Positions 44,016 to 52,759 are shown, counted from the first letter of the stretch. The stretch is 64,000 bases of DNA from RBG-16-42-24 sp964396785 (GCA_964396785.1 CAYNFU010000002.1:3572-67571); one strand, 5' to 3'. The notes: generated by a model not told the origin, from the letters alone. Numbers and translations are program-made.

Positions 44016-45631
44016 ATGATAATCTTCCTATCCGTTCTCACATTTTTCCTCTTTTTCCTAAAAGGTATTGTTCTTCTTGACCCGGATTTTGGTTGGCACT
44101 TGAGGTTGGGAGAAATAATTACTTCCTCCGGAATTCCTGCGACAGACCCTCTTTCTTATACAATGCCTAGTTTCCCTTATATAGATATTCAGTGGCTTAC
44201 CAACGTCTTTTTTAAGGTTTTCTATCCCCTAGTCGGCACGGGCGGTCTATCCCTTATCTATTCTTTGGTCGCCTTCTTAACTTTATTTTTAATATTCAAA
44301 AATAAAGGCAAAAAGCTTTTTTGGGAGGTTCCTTTCGTTTTTGCAGCCTCGATTTTATTTGGGTACTTCGGAGTTCGCCCCCAGGTTTCTTCCTGGCTTC
44401 TCTGGGCCATCTTTCTTGCGATAGTTTTAAATGAGGAAAGGTGGAAAAAGTGGCGCTACCTTCTTCCCGGACTAGTTGTCCTCTGGGTCAATCTGCACGG
44501 AAGTTTTGCCTTAAGTATCGTGACGCTTTTAATACTTACGGCGGTTAGACTCTGGCAAAGGAAACTAAAGTTGGACTTAATTTTAGTACTGATAATAAGC
44601 ATTTTGGCGTCGTTTATAAACCCCTACGGAGTCAGAATTTGGCACGAAGTCTGGCTCCAGGTTTCAGACGCCTCTTTAAGATGGAAAATACTTGAATGGC
44701 AACCAGCCCTTTTCTCATTCAACCTGCCGTTTATTAGTTTTTTAGCCATAAGCCTCACCCTGGTTTGGATTAATAGGAAACGCTTTAGACTTGAAGAACT
44801 AGTTCTTTTTGCTTTCTTTCTTTTTCAAGGCTTGGGGAGTGTTCGCCACGTACCTTTATGGGTAATTCTCTCGCTTCCGATGACAATCGCCGCCTTTACC
44901 TATACTCTGGATAGGGTCAAAAAGATTCGATTTGCTAAGGAAAGATTTAGAAAGCTATATCGCTNNNNNNNNNNNNNNNNNNNNNNNNNNNNNNNNNNNN
45001 NNNNNNNNNNNNNNNNNNNNNNNNNNNNNNNNNNNNNNNNNNNNNNNNNNNNNNNNNNNNNNNNGATAGGGTCAAAAAGATTCGATTTGCTAAGGAAAGA
45101 TTTAGAAAGCTATATCGCTGGGCCCTTTATGGTTCACTAGTAATTGCGCTCTCCCAATTTATTTTGGGATTTAACGGAGCAAAGGTTTTAAGTGAGGGGG
45201 AGTTCTACCCGAGAGAGGCTACAGTATTTCTTGAAAAAAATCTTCCTTCCGGTCAAATCTTTTCAGAGTACGGCTGGGGAGGTTATTTGAGTTGGAAATT
45301 GCCCCAAAAGAAGGTTTTTATCGACGGAAGGATGCCGTCCTGGCGCTATAAAGAAAACCCTTCCGGGGAGAGCGGCTACATAATGAAAGAGTATGTTGAT
45401 ATGCTTTCCGACAAGGTAAGCTACAAAGAAGTTTTCGAAAAATACGGAGTAGAAGTTGTACTTTGGCCTCAAAAAAGAAAGGCAAGGTTTCTGGATGCCC
45501 TTTCCCAAAAAATAGAAGAATTGTTATTCAAAAAAGAGATTCCTTTTGATTTAACCATTGAGCTCGAAAAGGACGGCTGGAAGAGGGTCTATGAAGATAA
45601 TACTTCACAAATTTTTGTTACGCCTAGATGA
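44016..45631 (+). CDS. polytopic GT-C-like membrane protein (split by assembly gap)
   Basis: Collapsing the gap at 44965 joins two frames into one 486-residue protein. At least eight hydrophobic helices follow an N-terminal loop with DPDFGWHLRLGEIITSSGIP and DPLSYTMP, an acidic and His/Arg signature shared by GT-C-type glycosyltransferase-like membrane proteins. The C-terminal 150 residues are extracytoplasmic (SEYGWGGYLSWKLPQKKVFI). The sugar or acceptor is unknown. TAGTAT (44004-44009) ends 6 nt before ATG 44016. Confidence 0.75.
44910..45119. other. assembly gap flanked by identical 55-bp ends, inside the GT-C-like gene
   Basis: 100 N (44965-45064) between identical copies 44910-44964 and 45065-45119. 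Removing 155 bp restores an uninterrupted frame across the junction (RKLYRWALYGSLV). Confidence 0.93.
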
Positions 45632-45655
45632 TTTTGAGCTTTTGTAGGGAATGAT

Positions 45656-45664
45656 TGGTATAAT
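45656..45664 (+). promoter_or_regulatory. extended -10 (TGGTATAAT) of dnaG-rpoD
   Basis: TG-G-TATAAT ends 8 nt before the dnaG ATG at 45673. Confidence 0.65.
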
Positions 45665-45672
45665 GGGCCCAA

Positions 45673-47475
45673 ATGGCTGACCAAGTTGACGAGGTTAAAC
45701 AAAAAACCGATATCGTTTCTTTAATAGGCGAATACGTCCAGCTTAAAAAGGCTGGCAGAAATTATAAAGCACTTTGTCCATTCCATGGCGAAAAAACTCC
45801 TTCCTTCATGGTTTCCCCCGAACTCCAAATTTATAAGTGCTTCGGATGTTCTGAGGTTGGGGACGCATTCACTTTCTTGGAAAAGTACGAGGGGATGGAT
45901 TTTGGAGAGGCTTTAAGATTTTTGGCAGATCGAGCCGGAATTAAACTCGTTGCACTAAGGCCCGGCGAGCAGGGAGAAAAAGAAAGGCTCCTTGAGATAA
46001 ATAACTTGGCGTCCAAATTCTATCACTATATCTTGGTTAGCCACCCAAAAGGAAAATTGGCCTACAATTATCTTACCCGCGAGAGGGGTCTTAAAGCCCA
46101 AACAATTGAAGCTTTTCAGATAGGATTTTCCCCGGATGTACCCGGTGTAATCAGAAAATTTCTGGTTGAGAAGAAGAAATTTGCAGACAGGGAGCTTGAA
46201 AGGGTCGGATTAAGCATTCCCGGGAGAGCGGGCTTGGATAGATTTAGGGGAAGAATAATTTTCCCTTTACAAGATCATAGAGGTAACATAGTTGGCTTTG
46301 CGGGACGAGTTATGCCTGGCACAAGGGAGGATCTAGCAAAATATATTAACTCTCCAGATACCCCCATATACCACAAAAGCAGGGTTCTTTATGGACTTTC
46401 TTTGGCAAAAGAGAGGATTAAAGAGAAAAAGACTGCAATAGTTGTAGAGGGGGAACTCGATATGATTTCTTCGTATCAGGCAGGGATTCAAAACACCGTT
46501 GCAATTAAAGGTTCAGCCCTTACCGAAGAACAAGTAAGACTTCTTGCTAGATTCTGCCAAAAAATGATACTGGCACTTGACGCAGATTTTGCGGGTGACA
46601 CTGCGGCGAGACGTGGAATTGCTGTTGCTCAGACCCATGGGTTTGAGATTAAGGTAGCCAGACTTGGGGATTATAAGGACCCCGACGAAGCCGCTCAAAA
46701 GGCCATCGGGGAATATAAAAAAGCTCTTATTGGAGCAGTTGGGGTTTGGGATTTTCTGATTGAGTCGGTTTTTTCCCGCTTGGGAGGGGAAAGTGGCGAG
46801 GCAAAGCGTAAAGTAAGCCAGGAAATTACCCCAATTCTGGCGAGCATTCCCGACAAAATTGTTCAGGCCCACTATGTAGAGAAAGTAGCCAAAAAACTTT
46901 CAGTTCCCACAGACGCTGTTGAAGCCGAAATTGAAGCCCTTCTTGCCAGAAAAGAAAGTGACGAACCCAAAGTTCAAATTCCCAAGGCACCCGAGGTAAG
47001 AGGAATTCGAGAAATTACCGAAGAGAGGCTTCTCACCCTTTACTTTCAGAAGGACCCCAAGCTCCTTTTAGAAAAAGAGGTAATTTCATTAATAGAAACT
47101 TCCTTAGCCAAGAGAATTTTGGAGGAGCTCGGGGAGTATTTTGGAAAAAAATCTAAATTCGACCTTTCGGAATTTTCAAACAGACTTCCTAAGGAATTAT
47201 CCGAAGGATTTGCTGCAATAATTTTAAGTGCCGATGAGATTCACTCAGACAAACCCGAAGTACTTGATAGGGAAATAAAAGCCGTAATCTTAAGACTCAA
47301 GCTACTTGAAAATAAAGATAAGAGAGAAAAGATGACCAGGGAGATAAAGGAGCTTGAAGGCAAAGGTGAGAAAAGAAAACTTAAGGAAGCTCAGTCAAAA
47401 TATGATCGACTAAATGTAAAGCGCACGAGTCTTGAACAAGGGAAAGATAAAGGTATAATTCTACAGGAGACCTAA
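45673..47475 (+). CDS. dnaG: DNA primase
   Basis: Synthesises RNA primers at the replication fork. 600 residues. N-terminal zinc ribbon (CPFHGEKTPSF then YKCFGC), RNA-polymerase domain with GRIIFPLQDHRGNIVGFAGR and KYINSPDTPIYHKSRVLYG, and TOPRIM motifs VVEGELDMISSYQAG and LALDADFAGDTAARRG. The C-terminal helicase-binding region is shorter and charged. Separated by 3 nt from rpoD, a reduced form of the macromolecular-synthesis operon without rpsU. Confidence 0.95.
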   Translation: MADQVDEVKQKTDIVSLIGEYVQLKKAGRNYKALCPFHGEKTPSFMVSPELQIYKCFGCSEVGDAFTFLEKYEGMDFGEALRFLADRAGIKLVALRPGEQGEKERLLEINNLASKFYHYILVSHPKGKLAYNYLTRERGLKAQTIEAFQIGFSPDVPGVIRKFLVEKKKFADRELERVGLSIPGRAGLDRFRGRIIFPLQDHRGNIVGFAGRVMPGTREDLAKYINSPDTPIYHKSRVLYGLSLAKERIKEKKTAIVVEGELDMISSYQAGIQNTVAIKGSALTEEQVRLLARFCQKMILALDADFAGDTAARRGIAVAQTHGFEIKVARLGDYKDPDEAAQKAIGEYKKALIGAVGVWDFLIESVFSRLGGESGEAKRKVSQEITPILASIPDKIVQAHYVEKVAKKLSVPTDAVEAEIEALLARKESDEPKVQIPKAPEVRGIREITEERLLTLYFQKDPKLLLEKEVISLIETSLAKRILEELGEYFGKKSKFDLSEFSNRLPKELSEGFAAIILSADEIHSDKPEVLDREIKAVILRLKLLENKDKREKMTREIKELEGKGEKRKLKEAQSKYDRLNVKRTSLEQGKDKGIILQET

Positions 47476-47478
47476 AAT

Positions 47479-48558
47479 ATGGAAAAGAAGGCGGTTGAGG
47501 TATTGGTTAAAAAGGGTCGTGAGCAAGGGTTTCTAACCCAGGAGGAGATATTGGAAGTATTTCCCGATGCCGAAAAAAGGGTGGATGAGCTCGATAATTT
47601 CTATGGAAAGCTAATTACCGAAAACATCGACGTATTTGAATCGGTTACACCGGATGAGACAGAAAGCGGAGAAAAAGAACAAGAAAAACTCGAGCGGGAA
47701 ATCGAAATTCTTACAAAACTCGGCGGTGCAGAGTCCACTGACCCCGTCCGCCAATACTTAAGGGAAATTGGGCGTGTTCCACTCCTTTCTGCTGAGGATG
47801 AAGTCGAGCTTGCCAAAAGATACGAAAAAGTCGACAAAAGGGCCAAGGACAAACTCACCGAATCAAACTTAAGACTAGTTGTTTCTATTGCCAAGAAGTA
47901 TATAGGACGAGGTCTTTCACTACTTGACCTTATACAGGAAGGAAACCAGGGCCTAATTCGAGCAGTTGAGAAGTATGACTGGCGAAAGGGATTTAAATTC
48001 TCAACCTACGCAACTTGGTGGATAAGGCAGGCAATAACGAGAGCCATTGCGGACCAAGCAAGAACAATACGAATTCCGGTCCACATGGTTGAGACCATTA
48101 ATAAACTTTATAGAACTTCAAGAAAGCTTATGCAGGACCTTGGCCGAGAACCCACCCCTGAGGAAATTGGAGACCAGCTGGACTTGGACGCAGACCGCGT
48201 ACGAGAAATATTTAAAATTGCTCAAGAGGTAACCTCTCTTGAGGCACCCGTTGGGGAAGACCAGGAAAGCATTTTGGGAGACTTTATACCTGACGAGCGG
48301 GAACTTTCTCCAATCGACCAGGCCTCAAAACAACTCTTAAAAGACCATCTGGACGAGGTCCTATCGACCCTCTCAGATAGGGAAGCCAGGGTATTAAAGC
48401 TTAGATTTGGACTAGAAGGAAATAAACAAATGACACTTGAAGAAGTAGGTAGAGTTTTTGGAGTAACAAGAGAAAGAATTAGACAAATTGAAGCAAAAGC
48501 ATTAAGAAAATTAAAACATCCATCTCGCAGGAAAAAACTCCAGGATTATTTAGATTGA
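47479..48558 (+). CDS. rpoD: primary sigma factor RpoD
   Basis: 359 residues. A short region 1.1-like N-terminus, region 1.2 (DPVRQYLREIGRVPLLSAED), region 2 with SNLRLVVSIAKKYIGRGL and the -10-recognition helix FSTYATWWIRQAITRAIADQ, region 3, and region 4 HTH (TLEEVGRVFGVTRERIRQIE). This factor would read the TATAAT boxes noted throughout the window. AGGAGA precedes the ATG by about 9 nt, a classical Shine-Dalgarno within an operon. Confidence 0.96.
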   Translation: MEKKAVEVLVKKGREQGFLTQEEILEVFPDAEKRVDELDNFYGKLITENIDVFESVTPDETESGEKEQEKLEREIEILTKLGGAESTDPVRQYLREIGRVPLLSAEDEVELAKRYEKVDKRAKDKLTESNLRLVVSIAKKYIGRGLSLLDLIQEGNQGLIRAVEKYDWRKGFKFSTYATWWIRQAITRAIADQARTIRIPVHMVETINKLYRTSRKLMQDLGREPTPEEIGDQLDLDADRVREIFKIAQEVTSLEAPVGEDQESILGDFIPDERELSPIDQASKQLLKDHLDEVLSTLSDREARVLKLRFGLEGNKQMTLEEVGRVFGVTRERIRQIEAKALRKLKHPSRRKKLQDYLD

Positions 48559-48568
48559 TATACTCTTC

Positions 48569-48577
48569 TGGTATAAT
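48569..48577 (+). promoter_or_regulatory. extended -10 (TGGTATAAT) of tRNA-Asn
   Basis: TG-G-TATAAT ends 18 nt before the tRNA 5' end, giving a leader of about 12 nt. Confidence 0.65.
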
Positions 48578-48595
48578 AGTGAAGCTAAATTATAT

Positions 48596-48670
48596 TCCTC
48601 GGTAGCTCAGCGGTAGAGCGGTCCCCTGTTAAGGGAAAGGTCGCAGGTTCAAATCCTGCCCGAGGAGCCA
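48596..48670 (+). tRNA. tRNA-Asn (anticodon GUU)
   Basis: Acceptor TCCTCGG/CCGAGGA, discriminator G, anticodon loop CTGTTAA, T-arm GCAGG/CCTGC. CCA is encoded (48668-48670). The last bases and the following 11 nt recur at 50827-50843. Confidence 0.95.
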
Positions 48671-48747
48671 CGGTTTTTAGCTTCCCAACTGAACTTTATA
48701 GATATTCTTGATTAATTCAATTTAAGAGGTAGACTTATCCAAGTGAT

Positions 48748-49098
48748 ATGCCTAGAGAAGTCGACACAGAAGCCTTAGCTCGCAGGCGAACCTTTATTCC
48801 TTTAATACTAAATAGGGCAGCATTGGGCACAGCTGAATATGTTTTTGCTGTGATGGAATCTGTCGACAGTGAGCCAAATCATGTCGCTTATGTCCCTAGA
48901 AAAGATATTAGAGTTAGAGAGCAGCCGATTACGGGAGACGAATTTCATGCTACTTTAGAAGTAGATATTGTCGAGGACCACGGGCGTTATTATCTTGTGG
49001 AGACAGAAAGAGAAGGGGGTTCTAAGGTCAGATTTAAAGTTAATAAGGAACAAGGCAAAGTTGAGCCCTTTCGCCACAGAGCTATATTTGAAAGTTAA
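48748..49098 (+). CDS. small hypothetical protein
   Basis: 116 residues, soluble, charged, with a beta-type C-terminal half (ATLEVDIVEDHGRYYLVETE). No recognised domain. It is the first of four small orphan genes between tRNA-Asn and the PAS-domain gene. Confidence 0.6.
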   Translation: MPREVDTEALARRRTFIPLILNRAALGTAEYVFAVMESVDSEPNHVAYVPRKDIRVREQPITGDEFHATLEVDIVEDHGRYYLVETEREGGSKVRFKVNKEQGKVEPFRHRAIFES

Positions 49099-49150
49099 TT
49101 CAACTTTAGAACCCGTTGATTAAGTGGGCCAGGTTTTCGACTGAGACAAT

Positions 49151-49200
49151 CCACCTTCCCGTTCTAAAATCGTCCCATTTAGCGAGCAAATTTTTTAGCC
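49151..49200 (-). repeat. intergenic repeat, copy A
   Basis: Aligns without gaps over about 40 bp with copies B and C (shared GTTCTAAAAT-CGTCCCA-TT-GCGAG). The minus strand reads LLAKWDDFRTGRW and runs to a TAA near 49110. It may be the end of a decayed minus-strand gene. Confidence 0.6.
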
Positions 49201-49254
49201 TCGAAAAACTATATCAAACTATGCAACGCTAGGCAGGATTCGGACCATGTTTAG

Positions 49255-49263
49255 TGTTATAAT
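49255..49263 (+). promoter_or_regulatory. extended -10 (TGTTATAAT) of the 222-aa orphan gene
   Basis: TG-T-TATAAT ends 6 nt before ATG 49270. Confidence 0.6.
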
Positions 49264-49269
49264 ACTCTC

Positions 49270-49938
49270 ATGACTGAGGACACCTCTTTGGATGAGTCAA
49301 ATGTTTTAGAAAAAACTGGAGCTACAGAAATCCAAGAAAGAAGGATGTCTTTACTTGAAAAGGTCAAGGAAGGATTGCGTTCGGATAAAAGGGTTTTCTT
49401 TGCTGGGGAAATTATTCACCGAAATTACGGCGCCGATTGGTTAGAGACGGTAGAGATAATAGTTTCCCCGGTTGAACCAATTTACGACCCCAACAAACTT
49501 AATGATTTTATGGATAGCTTAGCCCCTGATTTACCTAGGTCGGCAAGAGATGCTGCAAGACATTCCGATGAAAAATCAGACTTCCAACTCGGAAAACTTT
49601 ATTTTGACGAAAGTTTAGGTTCAACTCGAAGAGAAATCAAAATTATTACGACGGCCATTGAACAAGAAGCATTGGTAAGGTCTGGTGTCCAGATAGGCGA
49701 GAGTCACGAAACAGAGGAGCAGAACCTTAACAGGAGAACTTGGGTTAGAGTCTATCCAGACACATCCTCGGCCCAGATTATGGCAGATTACGAAAAAGGT
49801 GTGGCAGAGGGTACGGTCGAACCCGATTCAAAATTTAGCTATATGCAACACTGGTTTTCGTCCGAACAGTTTAAAGCTATTAAAAGAGCTGGGGGGAGTG
49901 CGGGATTTAGAATTCCGAGACTGACAAAGGGTAACTAA
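49270..49938 (+). CDS. hypothetical protein, tandem paralog 1
   Basis: 222 residues. Shares long stretches with the next gene: PIYDPNKLNDFMDSLAPDLP versus PIYDANELNEFMDSLVPEMP, GVQIGESHE, and VRVYPDTSSAQIMADYEKG. Soluble, no known domain. It has about 20 extra C-terminal residues compared with its paralog. Leaderless-type promoter. Confidence 0.65.
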   Translation: MTEDTSLDESNVLEKTGATEIQERRMSLLEKVKEGLRSDKRVFFAGEIIHRNYGADWLETVEIIVSPVEPIYDPNKLNDFMDSLAPDLPRSARDAARHSDEKSDFQLGKLYFDESLGSTRREIKIITTAIEQEALVRSGVQIGESHETEEQNLNRRTWVRVYPDTSSAQIMADYEKGVAEGTVEPDSKFSYMQHWFSSEQFKAIKRAGGSAGFRIPRLTKGN

Positions 49939-50000
49939 TTATAAGTGATAAAGTAACTCACCTTTTGTTTTAATGCTTCAGGATATTCTGCTTGCCCTAA

Positions 50001-50040
50001 CCACCCAATTGTTCTAAAATCGTCCCACTTAGCGAGTAAA
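50001..50040 (-). repeat. intergenic repeat, copy B
   Basis: Second copy of the element; the minus strand reads LLAKWDDFRTIGWLGQAEYP, open to about 49935. It lies just upstream of paralog 2. A 71-residue minus-strand frame containing it overlaps the start of that gene and is not supported as an intact gene. Confidence 0.6.
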
Positions 50041-50087
50041 CACCCTATAAATAGATTGTTTAGCAATGTTTTGGTATTATTCTCCAG

Positions 50088-50672
50088 ATGTGTCGGGAAC
50101 AATTGAGTGGAACAGAGGGTCAGGAACAAAGAACCTCTTTGCTCCAACAAATAAGAGAAGCCCTACTGGCTGACCCAAGAGTGTCTCTTGCGGAGGAAAT
50201 TTTGCATTCCCCATATGGCCATTGGACGGAGGCCGTTGATATTATTGTTGCTCCAGTTAAACCAATATATGACGCAAATGAACTTAACGAGTTCATGGAT
50301 AGCCTCGTTCCTGAAATGCCTTGGTCTGTCCGGGATGAGGCTAGAAAGTACGACGAAAAGTCTTCCATCCTACACTTCCTACTGGGAAGGCTACACTTTG
50401 ATGAAACATTGGGTGCGACCAAAAGAGAAATCAAGGTAACCACGACGAGCCTAGAATCGGAAGCTTTAGAAAGGGCAGGTGTGCAGATAGGAGAAAGCCA
50501 CGATATACAGGAAGAGTTACTTCAAAGGAGAATCAGGGTTAGGGTTTACCCAGACACAACTTCCGGCCAATTGGTTGCAGAATATGAGCGCGGAATCAAA
50601 GAAGGAACAATTGAATACAATTCAACTTTGGACTATATGAAATATTGGTTACGGCGGGGCAGCTTGAAATAA
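50088..50672 (+). CDS. hypothetical protein, tandem paralog 2
   Basis: 194 residues, about half identical to paralog 1 by eye over most of its length (HFDETLGATKREIKVTTTSL; RVRVYPDTTSGQLVAEYERG). TGG-TATTAT (50075-50080) ends 7 nt before ATG 50088. Function unknown. Confidence 0.65.
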   Translation: MCREQLSGTEGQEQRTSLLQQIREALLADPRVSLAEEILHSPYGHWTEAVDIIVAPVKPIYDANELNEFMDSLVPEMPWSVRDEARKYDEKSSILHFLLGRLHFDETLGATKREIKVTTTSLESEALERAGVQIGESHDIQEELLQRRIRVRVYPDTTSGQLVAEYERGIKEGTIEYNSTLDYMKYWLRRGSLK

Positions 50673-50790
50673 TGCAAGGGGCAGGAAATAGACCTAGATT
50701 TGAGCTTCTGAAACTATTGAGAAGGAGAGAATAAATTTGTGACAAGTTTATAAATTTCTTCGTTTATCGTCTCGGGGCTACTACAATCTT

Positions 50791-50844
50791 CACCCATCCT
50801 GTGGTCCTAAAACAGTCCCACTTTGCGAGCCACGGTTTTTAGCC
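50791..50844 (-). repeat. intergenic repeat, copy C
   Basis: Third copy. The minus strand reads LAKWDCFRTTGW; differences from copies A and B in the conserved block are mostly at third codon positions. It includes the 17-bp match to the tRNA-Asn 3' flank. Confidence 0.6.
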
Positions 50845-50857
50845 TTGTTCGAGCTTC

Positions 50858-50866
50858 TGATATAAT
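50858..50866 (+). promoter_or_regulatory. extended -10 (TGATATAAT) of the VOC-family gene
   Basis: TG-A-TATAAT ends 6 nt before GTG 50873. Confidence 0.62.
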
Positions 50867-50872
50867 TGCTTT

Positions 50873-51304
50873 GTGAATATCCCTCAAAATAGTGTTCTAT
50901 TGGAGCTACACGTTCCAGATTTCAGGAAGGTTAAGGAATTTTATAGAAGACTTGGTTTTCGTGTAGTTTGGGAAAGAAAACCAGAAGAAAAGAAAGGTTA
51001 CCTTGTTATTAAAAGAGATAATAATATATTGTGTTTCTGGCCTGGAAATAAATATGTTGAAAATCAGTCTTACTTCCAAAACTTTCCACCCAATACAAAA
51101 CGAGGTTTCGGTGTTGAAATTGTGATAATGGTAGAGAATATTGAAAGTTTTTATAAAAATGCAGAGTCTTTTTGCAAAATAGTTGATAAACTACAAAAGC
51201 AACAGTGGGGATTAAAAGACTTTCGAATAGAAGATCCGTTCGGTTTTTACCTTCGATTTACAGAACCCCACAACATACTTGATGAGGGTAACGCAATAGC
51301 ATAA
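50873..51304 (+). CDS. glyoxalase/bleomycin-resistance (VOC) superfamily protein
   Basis: 143 residues from GTG. The beta-alpha-beta-beta-beta pattern of a VOC protein is visible: LLELHVPDFRKVKEFYRRLG, FRVVWERK, NNILCFWPG, then VEIVIMVENIESFYKN and FRIEDPFGFYLRFTEP. The metal-ligand set (His, Glu) is plausible: Glu in LLELHV and Glu in RFTEP. Codon use is more AT-rich than in neighbouring core genes, which may hint at transfer. Substrate unknown. Confidence 0.8.
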   Translation: MNIPQNSVLLELHVPDFRKVKEFYRRLGFRVVWERKPEEKKGYLVIKRDNNILCFWPGNKYVENQSYFQNFPPNTKRGFGVEIVIMVENIESFYKNAESFCKIVDKLQKQQWGLKDFRIEDPFGFYLRFTEPHNILDEGNAIA

Positions 51305-51363
51305 TAGGTTCTGACGTTGTCCATCAGGTGGAGAAAATAAAAATCGTTGGTAGGGAAACGGCC

Positions 51364-51936
51364 TTAGGCTGTTGGGGGCGGCGAGCTGTTATCGCCCCCC
51401 AGCTTTTTAAGTCTTTCTTTAAGCTCCGCAATTCTTAACTCTCTTCCTACCATAAGCTTATTCATTCTTTCCAATTCCTCATTCTGAGAAAGTAAATCTC
51501 TCTCCTTCTTTTCAAGTTCCATCTCCGCCATTTTTTTCTTTGTAATATCGACAGAATAAAAAAGTAGTACGGCTACTTTCCCGTCGGCACCTTTTATTGG
51601 AGAGATGATACCCTCACACCACTGGTGGGTGGAGCCTTCGGGAGTGTGCTCCATTATTACCCGTGAGGTTACCCCTTTTAGTCCGGCCTGAAATGCGGCC
51701 GTTACTTGTTTCTTATATTCATCTTTGACGGTACCCACCCAATCCCACTTAGCTATATCGTCTGTATCTTTAATGAAATGCTCTTGCCTGCCGCCTTTAT
51801 TAATAAAAAGTAGATTTCCTTTATCGTCAAAAACCTTGATACAAATTGGGGTCGAGTCAATTATCGCTTGATAACGCTTAAGGCTGTCTTTTAGTTTCTC
51901 TTCTTCTGAAGAAAATATGGGAGCATCGTTTACCAT
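51364..51936 (-). CDS. PAS-domain protein with C-terminal coiled coil
   Basis: 190 residues from ATG 51936 (MVNDAPIF). The PAS core contains STPICIKVFDDKGNLLFINK and a C-terminal beta pair VLLFYSVDITKKK, typical of a PAS/PAC sensor. A coiled coil follows (about residues 140-180), with no kinase, GGDEF or output domain. TG-T-TATAAT (51950-51958, minus) ends 13 nt before this ATG, inside the longer frame, so the earlier start at 51963 is rejected. Possibly a sensory adaptor. Confidence 0.8.
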   Translation of the reverse strand: MVNDAPIFSSEEEKLKDSLKRYQAIIDSTPICIKVFDDKGNLLFINKGGRQEHFIKDTDDIAKWDWVGTVKDEYKKQVTAAFQAGLKGVTSRVIMEHTPEGSTHQWCEGIISPIKGADGKVAVLLFYSVDITKKKMAEMELEKKERDLLSQNEELERMNKLMVGRELRIAELKERLKKLGGDNSSPPPTA

Positions 51937-52001
51937 AGCCTTCAAGATAATTATAACACCCATACGATAGGGTAATCTTGAGAAAAAATTGCACCTTATT
52001 A

Positions 52002-52007
52002 TATAAT
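52002..52007 (+). promoter_or_regulatory. -10 TATAAT of a 37-aa membrane peptide gene
   Basis: TATAAT ends 6 nt before GTG 52014. Confidence 0.55.
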
Positions 52008-52013
52008 TGATTT

Positions 52014-52127
52014 GTGAATAAAAAGTATTTATTAATTGGTTTAATCCTTTTATTCTTGGGCTTGGCCTTGGGTTACTATTTTGGCTATGATAATGGTTTT
52101 GAGAGAGCAGTTGGAGCTTTCAGATAA
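52014..52127 (+). CDS. 37-residue membrane peptide
   Basis: GTG 52014 to TAA 52127. One hydrophobic helix (YLLIGLILLFLGLALG) followed by GYYFGYDNGFERAVGAFR, a Gly/aromatic repeat. Short, but supported by a TATAAT box at the same 6-nt spacing seen at neighbouring genes. Function unknown. Confidence 0.5.
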   Translation: MNKKYLLIGLILLFLGLALGYYFGYDNGFERAVGAFR

Positions 52128-52211
52128 TAAACTTCTGGGATTCTTCGAAAAGGAATATTAAAAGCCTTAAAATCCATGCGAGGTAGTTGAGTAAACCTCT
52201 ATAGCCCTTCG

Positions 52212-52220
52212 TGGTATTAT
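52212..52220 (+). promoter_or_regulatory. extended -10 (TGGTATTAT) of the VIT1-family gene
   Basis: TG-G-TATTAT ends 6 nt before ATG 52227. Confidence 0.6.
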
Positions 52221-52226
52221 GAATTA

Positions 52227-52751
52227 ATGGAAGGTAAAGAAGTAATTCATGAGAAAGCATCGCTTTTTGGAGAGGCAGTATTTGCGGCTGACGACGGCCT
52301 GATTACAACCTTTGCCGTTGTGGCGGGCTCGGCTGGCGCTTCTTTTTCTCCTTCGGTAGTTTTGATTTTGGGATTTGCCAACCTGCTTGCAGACGGATTT
52401 TCTATGGCAACTGGAAAGTATTTGGGGGTAAAAAGCGAACTCGATTATGAGAAGGCGGAAGAAAGAGTATTTAAAGCCCACGCCTCACCGGTAAGGAGTG
52501 GGTTAGTAACCTACGCAGCTTTCATTTCTTCAGGACTTTTACCACTGTTACCTTTTATTTTTGGTTGGGGAGAAATGTTTATCCAGTCGGCGGTGGTTGT
52601 TGCCATTTCTCTCTTTGCCATAGGGAGTTTTAGGAGTTTATTTACCAAGAAAAATTGGTTTAAGAGCGGATTTGAGATGTTTTTGATCGGAGGTCTTGCA
52701 GCGAGTATTGCATATCTTGTAGGCTATTTATTAGACAAGTTTATTATCTAG
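52227..52751 (+). CDS. VIT1/CCC1 family iron/manganese transporter
   Basis: 174 residues. VIT1-type membrane transporter moving Fe2+ or Mn2+ out of the cytoplasm. The N-terminal helix has the family DGLITTFAVVAGSAGAS signature, followed by GFANLLADGFSMATGKYLG with conserved Asp/Asn/Met in the metal path and the amphipathic KSELDYEKAEERVF. Two to three helices follow. It is shorter than the typical about 230 residues because the cytoplasmic metal-binding loop is reduced. Confidence 0.88.
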   Translation: MEGKEVIHEKASLFGEAVFAADDGLITTFAVVAGSAGASFSPSVVLILGFANLLADGFSMATGKYLGVKSELDYEKAEERVFKAHASPVRSGLVTYAAFISSGLLPLLPFIFGWGEMFIQSAVVVAISLFAIGSFRSLFTKKNWFKSGFEMFLIGGLAASIAYLVGYLLDKFII

Positions 52752-52759
52752 TGCCCGGG

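Noticed and set aside
49935..50150. 71-residue minus-strand gene containing repeat copy B
   Set aside because: It overlaps the start and promoter of the supported paralog gene, and its N-terminal half is not shared with copies A and C. Recorded as a repeat.
51964..52226. Possible noncoding RNA in the spacer between the PAS and VIT1 genes
   Set aside because: Explained by the 37-codon gene and two -10 boxes. No stable hairpin seen.
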